Below, one piece after another: positions 18,888 through 27,224 of a stretch of DNA of 64,000 nt (positions are counted from its first letter, which is position 1; each line of letters starts with the position of its first letter). The translations under genes were made by a program, and so were the position numbers. The notes under the pieces are model-generated. The model saw only the letters and a list, made by a program, of their open reading frames with translations, was not told the origin of the DNA and ran no database searches. The DNA comes from Micromonospora citrea. Lineage in GTDB: Bacteria > Actinomycetota > Actinomycetes > Mycobacteriales > Micromonosporaceae. The DNA lies in assembly GCF_900090315.1 (NCBI RefSeq), contig NZ_FMHZ01000002.1:1032501-1096500 (forward strand), read 5' to 3'.

Positions 18888-19990
18888 CGGCCCGCCTCCG
18901 ACCCGGCCCGCTCGGCACGCGCGGCGGCGGCCCGCAGCGAGGCGTGCGTGGGCGCCTCGGGCACGTGCGCCGGGCGCAGCGACTCGAACTCCTTGCGCAG
19001 CACCGGAACCACCTCCTCGCCGAGCAGGTCGAGCTGCTCCAGCACGGTCTTCAGCGGCAGGCCGGCGTGGTCGATCAGGAAGAGCTGCCGCTGGTAGTCG
19101 CCGACGTAGTCGCGGAAGCCCAGCGTCCGGTCGATGACCTGCTGCGGGCTGCCGACGGTCAGCGGGGTCTGCGCGGTGAACTCCTCCAGCGACGGGCCGT
19201 GGCCGTAGACGGGGGCGTTGTCGAAGTAGGGGCGGAACTCCCGCACCGCGTCCTGCGAGTTGCGCCGCATGAACACCTGCCCGCCGAGGCCGACGATCGC
19301 CTGGTCGGCGGAGCCGTGGCCGTAGTGCGCGTAGCGCTGCCGGTAGAGCTCGACCATCCGCTGGGTGTGCTCCCTGGGCCAGAAGATGTGGTTGGCGAAG
19401 AAGCCGTCGCCGTAGTAGGCGGCCTGCTCGGCGATCTCGGGGCTGCGGATCGAGCCGTGCCAGACGAACGGCGGCACGCCGTCGAGCGGGCGGGGCGTCG
19501 AGGTGAACGACTGCAGCGGGGTGCGGAAGCGGCCGGACCAGTCGACCACGTCCTCGCGCCAGAGCCGGCGCAGCAGGTCGTAGTTCTCGATGGCGAGCGG
19601 GATGCCGTTGCGGATGTCCTGCCCGAACCACGGGTAGACCGGGCCGGTGTTGCCGCGCCCCATCATCAGGTCCACCCGGCCGTCGGCGAGGTGCTGGAGC
19701 ATCGCGTAGTCCTCGGCGATCTTCACCGGGTCGTTGGTGGTGATCAGCGTGGTCGACGTCGACAGCAGCAGCCGCTCGGTGCGGGCGGCGACGTAGCCCA
19801 GCATGGTGGTGGGCGACGACGGCACGAACGGCGGGTTGTGGTGCTCGCCGGTGGCGAAGACGTCGAGGCCGACCTCCTCGGCCTTGAGCGCGATGGTGAC
19901 CATCGCCTTGATCCGCTCATGCTCGGTCGGCTCCCGACCGGTGGTCGGGTCGACCGTGACGTCGCCGACGGTGAAGACTCCGAACTGCAT
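18884..19990 (-). CDS. Luciferase-like FMN-dependent monooxygenase, CE1758 type
   Basis: 368-residue class C flavin monooxygenase with the bacterial luciferase TIM-barrel fold. Recognisable segments are FGVFTVGDVTVDP at the start, GEHHNPPFVPSSPTTMLGYVAARTE cut here to GEHHNPPFVPSSP, and the GRGNTGPVYPWFG loop. The ATG at 19990 has GAGGAG upstream; an upstream start at 20104 has none and would swallow the operator. It is the first gene of a two-gene operon with its flavin reductase. A palindromic operator 60-80 bp upstream suggests repression by a MarR- or TetR-like protein. Confidence 0.92.
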   Translation of the reverse strand: MQFGVFTVGDVTVDPTTGREPTEHERIKAMVTIALKAEEVGLDVFATGEHHNPPFVPSSPTTMLGYVAARTERLLLSTSTTLITTNDPVKIAEDYAMLQHLADGRVDLMMGRGNTGPVYPWFGQDIRNGIPLAIENYDLLRRLWREDVVDWSGRFRTPLQSFTSTPRPLDGVPPFVWHGSIRSPEIAEQAAYYGDGFFANHIFWPREHTQRMVELYRQRYAHYGHGSADQAIVGLGGQVFMRRNSQDAVREFRPYFDNAPVYGHGPSLEEFTAQTPLTVGSPQQVIDRTLGFRDYVGDYQRQLFLIDHAGLPLKTVLEQLDLLGEEVVPVLRKEFESLRPAHVPEAPTHASLRAAAARAERAGSEAGR

Positions 19991-20048
19991 GACCAGCTCC
20001 TCGCGTTGTCCGCCGGGGCCGGAGCGGCTCCCGGACGCACCGCACAAC

Positions 20049-20068
20049 ATATTTGACGAGTCAACTAT
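20049..20068 (-). promoter_or_regulatory. Palindromic operator TTGAC-N2-GTCAA before the flavin pair
   Basis: An AT-rich 20-bp imperfect palindrome centred on TTGACGAGTCAA, with ATAT/CTAT flanks pairing at three further positions. It lies 59-78 bp upstream of the monooxygenase start in otherwise GC-rich DNA. Size and symmetry are those of MarR-family sites. The regulator is not in the window next to it. Confidence 0.6.
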
Positions 20069-20123
20069 TCCGCGAGGGGTGCCGCCGCCGGTGGGCGCCG
20101 TCACCCCGGCCCGGCGGCGCCGG

Positions 20124-20759
20124 TCAGGCGCGGCTGCGGGGAACGTGCCGGCGGTAGGCGCTGACCGTCGGGTCGTCGGCGATCCAGAAGCGCCACGGCA
20201 CGTCGTGCGCCCCCGTCACGCCCACCCTCGGGCCGTCGGCCACCGCGTCCGCCGGCACCGGCCGGTCGGCCGGGCGCAGCCGGACCGGGCCGTCGCCGAG
20301 CAGGTAGCGACCGTAGACGCTCCTGTCGATGCCCAGCGCCGCGCAGAGCCGGGCGGGCCCGCGCGCGAGATCGACGTCCCGGCGTACGGCGGTGCGGCGG
20401 GCCCGGGCCTCGTCGAGGCCGTCGACCACCTCGCCGGCGCGCAGCAGCACCGCCGAGGCCTCACCGTCCGGCCCGGTGACCACGTTCATGCACCAGTGCA
20501 TGCCGTAGGTGAAGTAGACGTAGGCGTGCCCGGCCGGGCCGAACATGACCGCGTTGCGCGGGGTGCGTCCCCGGTGCGCGTGCGACGCCGGGTCGCCGGC
20601 CGTCCCGGCGTACGCCTCGACCTCGGTGATCCGGACGGTGACGCCGCCCGCGGAGAGCCGGCAGCCGAGCAGGCCCCGCGCCGCCGGCACCACGGGCCCG
20701 GCGAGCAGGTCGGCCAGCCCCGTGAGGCCGGCGGGACGGGAGTCGGAGTACGCCACCAC
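20124..20759 (-). CDS. 3-methyladenine DNA glycosylase (AAG/MPG family)
   Basis: Base-excision repair enzyme that removes alkylated purines. About 211 residues if it starts at the GTG of 20759; the frame is open to 20849, which would add 30 unlikely residues. Family motifs include [46 protein letters not shown] and [12 protein letters not shown]. The glutamate of TEVEAY is the expected catalytic residue. It stands alone between the flavin pair and a secreted hydrolase. No ribosome site clearly fixes the start. Confidence 0.9.
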   Translation of the reverse strand: MVAYSDSRPAGLTGLADLLAGPVVPAARGLLGCRLSAGGVTVRITEVEAYAGTAGDPASHAHRGRTPRNAVMFGPAGHAYVYFTYGMHWCMNVVTGPDGEASAVLLRAGEVVDGLDEARARRTAVRRDVDLARGPARLCAALGIDRSVYGRYLLGDGPVRLRPADRPVPADAVADGPRVGVTGAHDVPWRFWIADDPTVSAYRRHVPRSRA

Positions 20760-20909
20760 AGGCCCGACCCTATCCGCGCGGCGCACCGACCGCCGCTCGA
20801 CGCCGGCCTCGTCGCGGCGCCCGACCTCATGCCGCCCGCCCGCCCGCACGCGCCGCGGCGGCCGCGCGGCTACGAGAGCACGCGCGGCCGTCAGGTGGCG
20901 ACCGGACCG

Positions 20910-22181
20910 TCAGAGGTGGCGCAGCTCGATGGCGTCGGCGATGGCCTGCGCCCCCGCGTCGTTCGGGTGCAGCCGGTCGCCGCAGTCGTACGCCGGCCGC
21001 AGCCCGGGGCCTTCCGGGTCGGCGAGGGCCCGGTCGACGTCGGCCACCGCGTCGAACTCGCCGCTGCTGCGGATCCAGTGGTTGACCGCGACCCGGGACT
21101 CCTCAGCCCGTCCGTACACGCTGCCCGCCACCGGGGACAGGGTGGTGCCGACGACGGTGATCCCCCGGGCGCGGGCGATGTGGATCAACGCCCGGTAACC
21201 GGCCACGAGGTGGTGCTCGTCGACCTTCGGCGAGGGACCGCAGCCGAAGTCGGGCAGCTCGCTGGTGCCGAGGTCGTTGATGCCGGCCGCGACGATCACC
21301 GTACGCACCCCGGGCTGGTCCAGCACGTCCCGGCGGAAGCGGGTCAGCATGCTCTCGCCGTAGCAGGTCGAATCGGTGAGCAACTTGTTGCCGTTGATGC
21401 CGACGTTCGCCACACCCATCGGCACGCCCGCGGCGGCCAGCCGCTCGGCCAACTGGTCCGGATAGCGGTTGTCCGCGCCGGACGTCGAGCCGTAGCCGTC
21501 CGTGATGGAGTCACCCAGGGTCACCACCGTGCCGCGCCCGGGCCGAGGCCCGCCCGCGACGTCCACTCCCGTCAGGTAGTACCAGGAGTCGCTGACCTCG
21601 CCCGCGAACGCGCGGCCGTCGCGGTCGTACCGGTGGTCGCCGGCAGCGCGGTAGGTGGTGGTCAACCCGTTCTCGTGGAAGGTGGCGGGGCCGGTCGACC
21701 CGGCCAGGTACAACGTGACGGTCAGCCGCTCCAGCGGCCTGGTGCGCAGGAACACCACGTCGGTGGCGACGTCGCGGCCTGCCGGGATCGTCACGCCGGC
21801 CGACCGGCCGAAGGTGAGCCGCCGGACGGTGCCGGGCCGCACCGCCGCCCCGGCGGTGGTCCGGCCGATGGTCGCCCCACTGACCCGCAGCGGCCCGGTG
21901 CCGTAGCGGTTGGACAGCCGGATCCGCAGCCGGCTGCCACCGACGCTCAGCCGGACCACCTGCCGCACCGACTGGTTCCGGAAGCCCTCGGTGGACCAGT
22001 TCGGCCCGTCCCACTCGTTGCCCGGCACCGGGTGCTGCGGAGCGCTCGCCCAGCCGGCCGACCAACCGCCGCGCGCGTCGCCGTGGGGCACGGCCGTCGC
22101 GGGTGCCGCCGGGAGCGCGGTGGTCAGCCCGACGGCCAGCAGGGCCACGGCGACCGCGAGGCGGCCACGTCTCGAATGCAT
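20910..22181 (-). CDS. Secreted SGNH/GDSL-type hydrolase
   Basis: 423 residues, exported. Residues 1-31 form a clear Sec signal peptide ending in APATAVP. The N-terminal half is a beta-rich accessory domain and the C-terminal half, from about 215, is the SGNH esterase/lipase domain: block I GDSITDGYGS (catalytic Ser), block III AAGINDLG and the C-terminal block V DRLHPNDAG (catalytic Asp and His). The substrate is probably an ester of polysaccharide or lipid in the soil environment. The stop lies 60 bp before unrelated sequence, and the next gene upstream is 14 bp away. Confidence 0.93.
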   Translation of the reverse strand: MHSRRGRLAVAVALLAVGLTTALPAAPATAVPHGDARGGWSAGWASAPQHPVPGNEWDGPNWSTEGFRNQSVRQVVRLSVGGSRLRIRLSNRYGTGPLRVSGATIGRTTAGAAVRPGTVRRLTFGRSAGVTIPAGRDVATDVVFLRTRPLERLTVTLYLAGSTGPATFHENGLTTTYRAAGDHRYDRDGRAFAGEVSDSWYYLTGVDVAGGPRPGRGTVVTLGDSITDGYGSTSGADNRYPDQLAERLAAAGVPMGVANVGINGNKLLTDSTCYGESMLTRFRRDVLDQPGVRTVIVAAGINDLGTSELPDFGCGPSPKVDEHHLVAGYRALIHIARARGITVVGTTLSPVAGSVYGRAEESRVAVNHWIRSSGEFDAVADVDRALADPEGPGLRPAYDCGDRLHPNDAGAQAIADAIELRHL

Positions 22182-22195
22182 CTGAACACGTCCTC

Positions 22196-22675
22196 TCAGA
22201 GCCAGTAGGTGTCGTGGTGGAGGAAGAAGTCGGCCCGTTCCTCCTCGCTCAGCGCCGCCAGCCCGGACAACTCGTCGAAGTAGCCCTCCCTGGGAGCGCC
22301 CGGCGCGAAGTGCAGCAGCATCGAGGCGGGTTGACCGGACTCGTTGCGGAACGCGTGGATTCCGCCCTCCGGGACGTGGACGAAGTCACCCGGCCCGGTG
22401 TCGATCCAGCGCCTGCCGTCGTAGATCCGCACCGAGCCGGCGAGGATGAAGAACGACTCGGAGATACTCCGGTGGAAGTGCGGGGCCGGCCCGCTCGGTG
22501 CCGGACCCATGTCCCAGCGATAGAGGCCGAACTGGCCGTTGGTGGTGGCTCCGGTGGCCAGGTAGTGCGCCTCGCCCCCGTCGGCGTGGCGCAGCTCGGG
22601 CGGCGAGTGGGCCGTGCGGTACGTCGCGGTGGTCTCACCCGTGGCGCCGAGGTACCGCGGTGGGGGGTACGTCAT
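22196..22675 (-). CDS. Cupin-domain protein
   Basis: 159 residues with one cupin barrel. The first cupin motif is present as the HFHRSISESFFILAGSV segment (His, His, Glu metal ligands) and the second as GDFVHVPEGGIHAF. Such proteins include small dioxygenases, isomerases and sensors, so the function stays open. ATG at 22675 has GAGGAG upstream. It lies between the secreted hydrolase and a DHFR-like reductase, all leftward, perhaps one operon. Confidence 0.85.
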   Translation of the reverse strand: MTYPPPRYLGATGETTATYRTAHSPPELRHADGGEAHYLATGATTNGQFGLYRWDMGPAPSGPAPHFHRSISESFFILAGSVRIYDGRRWIDTGPGDFVHVPEGGIHAFRNESGQPASMLLHFAPGAPREGYFDELSGLAALSEEERADFFLHHDTYWL

Positions 22676-22712
22676 TGGTGCTCCTCTTCGACGGGTCGCG
22701 GGGGACGAGGCG

Positions 22713-23303
22713 TTACCGCTTCTTCGCCGGCCGGTAGCGCAGGACGACCACGCCCGAGCTGAACGCGGTCTGGCCGACGAGTTCCAGGCTGGCCGCGCCG
22801 CCGTGGCGGAACAGCAGGTCACCGTTCTCCACCAGCCCGTCGCCGACGAGCACGGGGTGCAGCCAGAACCGCAGCTCGTCGAGGAGGTCGTGGTCGAGCA
22901 GGGTACGGGCGAGCCGGCCGAACCCGTACGTCAGGATGTCCTTGCCGGGCTGCCGCTTGAGCTCGCCGACCTCCTTGACCACGTCGCCGGAGATGATCGT
23001 CGAGTTGCTCCAGTCGGCGTCCTGCAGGGTCGTCGAGACCACGTACTTCGGCATGCTGTTCATCCGGTCGGCGAAGCCGGCCTCGTCGCGCGGCATGCTC
23101 GGCCACGCCTGGGCGAATCCCTCGTAGGTGGTGCGTCCCAGCAGCAGGGCGTCGCTGGCGAACAGCTGCTCCAGGGCGTACCGCTGCCCCTCCTCGTTCA
23201 TGTACGACATCATCCACAGGTGCGGATTCGCGATGACCCCGTCCAGAGAGACGTACGTCGAAGCGATCACCTTCCTGGCCGGCGCGGCGTTCGTGTCGGT
23301 CAT
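22713..23303 (-). CDS. DHFR/RibD-like reductase
   Basis: 196 residues of the bifunctional deaminase-reductase C-terminal (RibD_C) family, widely annotated as dihydrofolate-reductase-like. It starts KVIASTYVSLDGVI and has LLLGRTTYEGFA and ILTYGFGRLARTLLDHDLLDEL, which match the NADPH-binding core. The physiological substrate is unknown; it is unlikely to be the cell's main DHFR. ATG at 23303 follows GAAGGGA. It is divergent from the LuxR-type regulator gene, which may control it. Confidence 0.88.
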   Translation of the reverse strand: MTDTNAAPARKVIASTYVSLDGVIANPHLWMMSYMNEEGQRYALEQLFASDALLLGRTTYEGFAQAWPSMPRDEAGFADRMNSMPKYVVSTTLQDADWSNSTIISGDVVKEVGELKRQPGKDILTYGFGRLARTLLDHDLLDELRFWLHPVLVGDGLVENGDLLFRHGGAASLELVGQTAFSSGVVVLRYRPAKKR

Positions 23304-23446
23304 CGGTTGCGGTCCCTTCTCGTCGCGGCCGGATCTCGCACCGGCCGCCCTGTCGATGACCATCGTGCTGCCGGGCGTGGGCGGCGGGCATCCGTGTCGG
23401 CCACGGATCCGATCACGGAAGCCTGGTACGGACGCTGCCCGGCGCG

Positions 23447-26281
23447 GTGCGGAACAATGGGAGCGTGCCCCGTCCGACCGCCACCGAACGACCGTCCAAG
23501 CGCGAGGCCGAGGTGCTCGCCCTGCTGGGTCTGCGCCTGTCGAACACCGAGATCGCCGAACGGCTGTTCATCTCGGTGCGCACTGTGGAAAGTCATGTGT
23601 CGTCGTTGCTGCGCAAGTACGGCGTCGCCGACCGGATCGCGTTGGCGGCCCTCGGCGGATCGCCGCCGGACGGCCAACTGCCGGCCGGCCGGCTGGTCGG
23701 GATGCCGGAGCCACGCACGGCGTTCGTCGGGCGCGGGCCCGAGCGGGACGCCATCCTCGCCGCGCTCGACCGCAACCGGCTGGTGACCCTCGTCGGTCCG
23801 GGTGGGGTCGGCAAGACCCGCCTGGCATGTGCGGCCAGCGCGGCGGCGGCGCCCTCCTTTCCGTTCGGCGGGGCGTTCGTCGATCTCGTACCGGTCCGGG
23901 ACGGCTTCGTGGCGCAGGCCGTGGCGACCGCGCTCGGGGTCGCCGAGCAGGCCCAGCAGCCGTTGCTGGCCGCCATCGTGAGCCGTCTCGGTCAGGACCG
24001 TGCCCTGCTGGTGCTGGACAACTGCGAGCACCTGCTCGACCCGGTCGCCGGCTTCGTCGAGCGGATCCTGTCCGCCTGCCCCGGCACGACCGTCCTGGCC
24101 ACCAGCCGCGAGCGACTCGCCGTGCCCGGCGAGCAGGTCGTCCCGGTGGCTCCGCTGCCGGCGGCGACCGACGCGGTGGCACTGTTCGACGACCGGGCGC
24201 GGGCGGCCGACCCGGACTACAGCGCGGACCCGACGGTCGTGGCCGAGTTGTGCGCCCGGCTCGACGGCATGCCCCTGGCGATCGAGCTGGCCGCCGCACG
24301 CAGCGCCTCGCTGGGCGTGCCCGGCCTGCTGGCAGCCGTCGACGACATGCTGCGCCTGCTGGCCGGTGGGCGCCGGGCGGACGGGCGGCACCGCTCGCTG
24401 CGGGCGGTCATCGACTGGAGCCACGACCTGCTGGACGTCGAGGAACGCGCGCTGTTCCGCCGCCTGTCGGTCTTCGTCGGCAGCTTCGACCTGACCGCCG
24501 CGGCGGCGGTCAGCCCGCAGGCCCGGCCCGGCGTGGTCGCCGACCTGCTCGCCCGACTGGTGGAGAAGAGCCTCGTCGTGCGGGTGCGGGGCGCGGTGAG
24601 CCGGTGGCGGCTGTTGGAGACGGTGCGCGCCTTCGCCATCGAGCAGCTCACGGCAGCCGGCGAGGAGCCGGCGCTGCGGCAGCGGCACCTGGACTGGGCC
24701 GCGGCGACCGCGGTCGGCCTCGAGCGGCGGCTGGGCGACCGCCCGAGGCCCGGAGACGGGTCGCAGCCGCCGGCGGCGGACACGTCGCCCGACGAACGGC
24801 GACCGGAGTTTCCGGCCGTCGCCGACGACCTCAGGGCCGCCCTGGCGAACTGTCCGTCGGGGCCGAGCCCGCTCGCCCACCGGCTGGCCCGCGCGCTCGG
24901 CCGCCTCACCTACGCGCACCGGTTCCTCCTCGAGGCCGCCGACCACTTCGAGCGGGCGGCCGCCTTCGCCCCCACCCCGAAGGACGCCGCCCGGGATCTG
25001 CGCAGCGCGGCCGACTGCGTCGTCATCGTCACCAACTCCAGCCCGCGGGCCTTCCGTCAGCTGATGGCGGCGGCCGAACGGGCCGAGGCAGCCGGCGACG
25101 GCGACGCCCGGGCCGTCGCGCTGGCACGGGCGGTGGAACTGGCCAACCGGTTCAGCTCGGAGCCGGCGGCCGAGATGCCTCAGCACCGGCTGCGTGACCT
25201 GCTGGACCAGGCGGTCGCCAGTGGGGCGCCGGACCGGCCCACCGTGTCCGCCTGCCTCGCGCTGGCGAGGGCGTGGACAGCCGGCGGGCAGTGGCGCGCA
25301 CCCGACCCGCAACTCGCCGCCGCCGCGCTGGCCGCCGCCCGCTCCGCCGGCGACCCGGTGCTGGTCAGTGCCGCTCTGGAGGCGGTGAGCGTGGCCGCCA
25401 CCACGGCCGGACGGCTGCGCGAGGCGCACCGGGTCACCGGGGAACGGATCGCCCTGCTGCCCAGCCTGCCGCGCGACGATCCGTACGCCGGTGTGGAAAT
25501 CGTCGACGCGTTGCACATGGCGGCGGGCTGCGCGATCGTCGCCGGCGATCTGCGGGCCGCGCTGGCCGGGGCGCTGCGCGTCACGCACGACGACCTGTTG
25601 AGCAATCACCCGTACGGCCCGGCGAGCAAGCTGGTGCCGGCCCTGGCCCTCAGCGGGTGGTTGGCGGAGGCGGTGCGGCACGCGGACGCCATGTGGGCCG
25701 GTTGGCTACGGGCGGGCAGCCCGCCGGCGCCGTGGCTGTCGGTGGCCGTCCTGACGTCCGCGCTCGCCCACGGCCTGCTCGGCGATGATGCGGGCTGTGC
25801 CCGGTGGCGCAGCCGGGCCCTCCAGGTCACCGGACGCGTCGACGCCGGGCACCCGCTCGGCCTCGTGCCGTTCTTCACCTTCGTGGACGCGCGGGTCGCC
25901 GTGCACGCCGGGCGGGTGGAGGACGCGGCGGCGCTGGTCGAGCGGGCCTTTGGCACGCCGGGCAGGTACGAGCCGTACGCCCGGGCCGCGGCGGCCGAAC
26001 TCGCCGTCGTCGCCGGGCTGCCGGACGCGGCCGAGCGCCTCGCCGCGGCGGCGCCGGCGTGCGCGGAGAACGACTGGGCGATGGCCTGCCTGACCCGCGC
26101 CACCGGGCGGCTGCGCCACGACGAGCGGGTGCTGGCCGCCTCGGCCGAGGCCTTCGACCGCGCCGGCGCCCGGTTCGAACGGGCCTGCACGCTGCTGTTG
26201 CTGCCCGACCGGGCGGCCGAGGGGCGCAACGAGATAGCCGCACTGCATAAACGGTTCGTTGACAACGGCGCGTTGGCATGA
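23447..26281 (+). CDS. LuxR-type HTH plus NB-ARC ATPase regulator
   Basis: 944 residues with an unusual order: the LuxR-type helix-turn-helix is N-terminal (about 18-75, SKREAEVLALLGLRLSNTEIAERL), followed by a STAND/NB-ARC ATPase with Walker A GPGGVGKT at 117-124 and the LDNCEHLL Walker B-like segment, then a long helical repeat region. In the LAL and MalT groups the HTH is usually C-terminal. The start could be the GTG at 23447 or the one at 23465. It is divergent from the DHFR-like gene and is expected to respond to an unknown effector. Confidence 0.88.
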   Translation: MRNNGSVPRPTATERPSKREAEVLALLGLRLSNTEIAERLFISVRTVESHVSSLLRKYGVADRIALAALGGSPPDGQLPAGRLVGMPEPRTAFVGRGPERDAILAALDRNRLVTLVGPGGVGKTRLACAASAAAAPSFPFGGAFVDLVPVRDGFVAQAVATALGVAEQAQQPLLAAIVSRLGQDRALLVLDNCEHLLDPVAGFVERILSACPGTTVLATSRERLAVPGEQVVPVAPLPAATDAVALFDDRARAADPDYSADPTVVAELCARLDGMPLAIELAAARSASLGVPGLLAAVDDMLRLLAGGRRADGRHRSLRAVIDWSHDLLDVEERALFRRLSVFVGSFDLTAAAAVSPQARPGVVADLLARLVEKSLVVRVRGAVSRWRLLETVRAFAIEQLTAAGEEPALRQRHLDWAAATAVGLERRLGDRPRPGDGSQPPAADTSPDERRPEFPAVADDLRAALANCPSGPSPLAHRLARALGRLTYAHRFLLEAADHFERAAAFAPTPKDAARDLRSAADCVVIVTNSSPRAFRQLMAAAERAEAAGDGDARAVALARAVELANRFSSEPAAEMPQHRLRDLLDQAVASGAPDRPTVSACLALARAWTAGGQWRAPDPQLAAAALAAARSAGDPVLVSAALEAVSVAATTAGRLREAHRVTGERIALLPSLPRDDPYAGVEIVDALHMAAGCAIVAGDLRAALAGALRVTHDDLLSNHPYGPASKLVPALALSGWLAEAVRHADAMWAGWLRAGSPPAPWLSVAVLTSALAHGLLGDDAGCARWRSRALQVTGRVDAGHPLGLVPFFTFVDARVAVHAGRVEDAAALVERAFGTPGRYEPYARAAAAELAVVAGLPDAAERLAAAAPACAENDWAMACLTRATGRLRHDERVLAASAEAFDRAGARFERACTLLLLPDRAAEGRNEIAALHKRFVDNGALA

Positions 26282-26293
26282 TCCGATGAGGGT

Positions 26294-26713
26294 ATGACCG
26301 ACCACGTCTTCGCCACGCCGGACGCGGGTCGTGCCCGCGCCGAACGCACCTACTCGGCCCTGCACCACATCGCCGAACGCCACGCCGGCACCGAGACCCG
26401 CCGGCGCCGGCACACCAACCCCTACGTCCCCGACACCTACGAGGCGGTCGCGCTGGTCACCGCCCTGGCCGCCGGCGGCGCCGAGGTGGAGCCCGGGGAG
26501 GAGCCGGTCGACGACGCCGACCTCGTCGCGGCGCTCACGCTCGTGCCGCACCTGCGCGCCGAGGTCGACACCATGGAGGCCGGGCTGCTGACGCTGGCGC
26601 GCGCCCGAGGGCTCACCTGGCAGCAGATCGCGTACGGGCTGGGGCTGGGCAGCGCGCAGGCGGCCAAGCAGCGCTTCGAGAGGCTCTCCGCCCGCACCGC
26701 CACCACCGACTGA
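26294..26713 (+). CDS. Small helix-turn-helix-like protein
   Basis: 139 residues. The C-terminal part (ARARGLTWQQIAYGLGLGSAQAAKQRFERL) resembles a helix-turn-helix of the type found in small actinobacterial DNA-binding proteins, and the N-terminal half is helical and charged. It follows the LuxR/NB-ARC gene after 12 bp and may be co-transcribed. No target or family name can be given. Confidence 0.75.
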   Translation: MTDHVFATPDAGRARAERTYSALHHIAERHAGTETRRRRHTNPYVPDTYEAVALVTALAAGGAEVEPGEEPVDDADLVAALTLVPHLRAEVDTMEAGLLTLARARGLTWQQIAYGLGLGSAQAAKQRFERLSARTATTD

Positions 26714-26763
26714 CGCGGCCGGTGGGCCAGACTGGGCACGGGATCGGTGTCGAGGAGGACGCG

Positions 26764-27120
26764 ATGACGCGCGAGGAGATGCTGGCGTACTGCCTGGGCA
26801 AGCCGGGGGCGTGGCTGGACCAGCCGTGGGAGGGCGACGAGGTGGTGAAGGTCGGCAGCCGGATCTTCGCCTTCCTCGGCTCCGTCGACGGCGACGACCC
26901 GACGGTCGGGGTGAAGTGCGGCCCGAGCCGGGAGATCGCCGACGAGTGGCTGCACCGGCACCCGGGCGACGCGCGGCCGTCGCCGTACATCGGGCGCTCC
27001 GGCTGGAACACGCTGCGCCTGGCCGGCGGGATCGACGACGAGGAGCTGACCGAGGCGGTCGACGGCTCGTACGACGCGGTGGTGGCGAAGCTGCCGAAGC
27101 GCGAACGCCCCGGGGCGTGA
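26764..27120 (+). CDS. MmcQ/YjbR family protein
   Basis: 118 residues of the MmcQ/YjbR-like (CyaY-fold, double-wing) family: it begins TREEMLAYCLGKPGAWLDQPWEGDE and has KVGSRIFAFLG and GRSGWNTLRLAGGIDDEEL. Family members are thought to bind DNA or to be associated with conflict or phage-related loci, but biochemical data are sparse. ATG at 26764 has a perfect GAGGAGG. It is followed by a bidirectional terminator. Confidence 0.88.
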   Translation: MTREEMLAYCLGKPGAWLDQPWEGDEVVKVGSRIFAFLGSVDGDDPTVGVKCGPSREIADEWLHRHPGDARPSPYIGRSGWNTLRLAGGIDDEELTEAVDGSYDAVVAKLPKRERPGA

Positions 27121-27140
27121 GCACCTCGGGGAAACTGCCG

Positions 27141-27198
27141 CACCTTCGGGGAAACCGCCGCCGCAGGCGACGGCGAGGCAGCGGTTTCCCCGAAGGTG
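27141..27198. terminator. Long perfect convergent terminator
   Basis: CACCTTCGGGGAAACCGC (27141-27158) pairs perfectly over 18 bp with 27181-27198. The loop is 22 bases. It lies between the convergent MmcQ-like gene and argH. A partial copy of the left arm (27122-27138) precedes it. It probably ends both transcripts. Confidence 0.8.
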
Positions 27199-27224
27199 AG
27201 CGGATTTCTCCGCAACGGCACCCC

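Noticed and set aside
20760..20849. Upstream extension of the DNA glycosylase
   Set aside because: The added 30 residues are Arg-rich, unlike the family, and have no ribosome site.
22196..22675. Specific dioxygenase assignment for the cupin protein
   Set aside because: The cupin fold alone does not define a reaction and the neighbours give no clear pathway.
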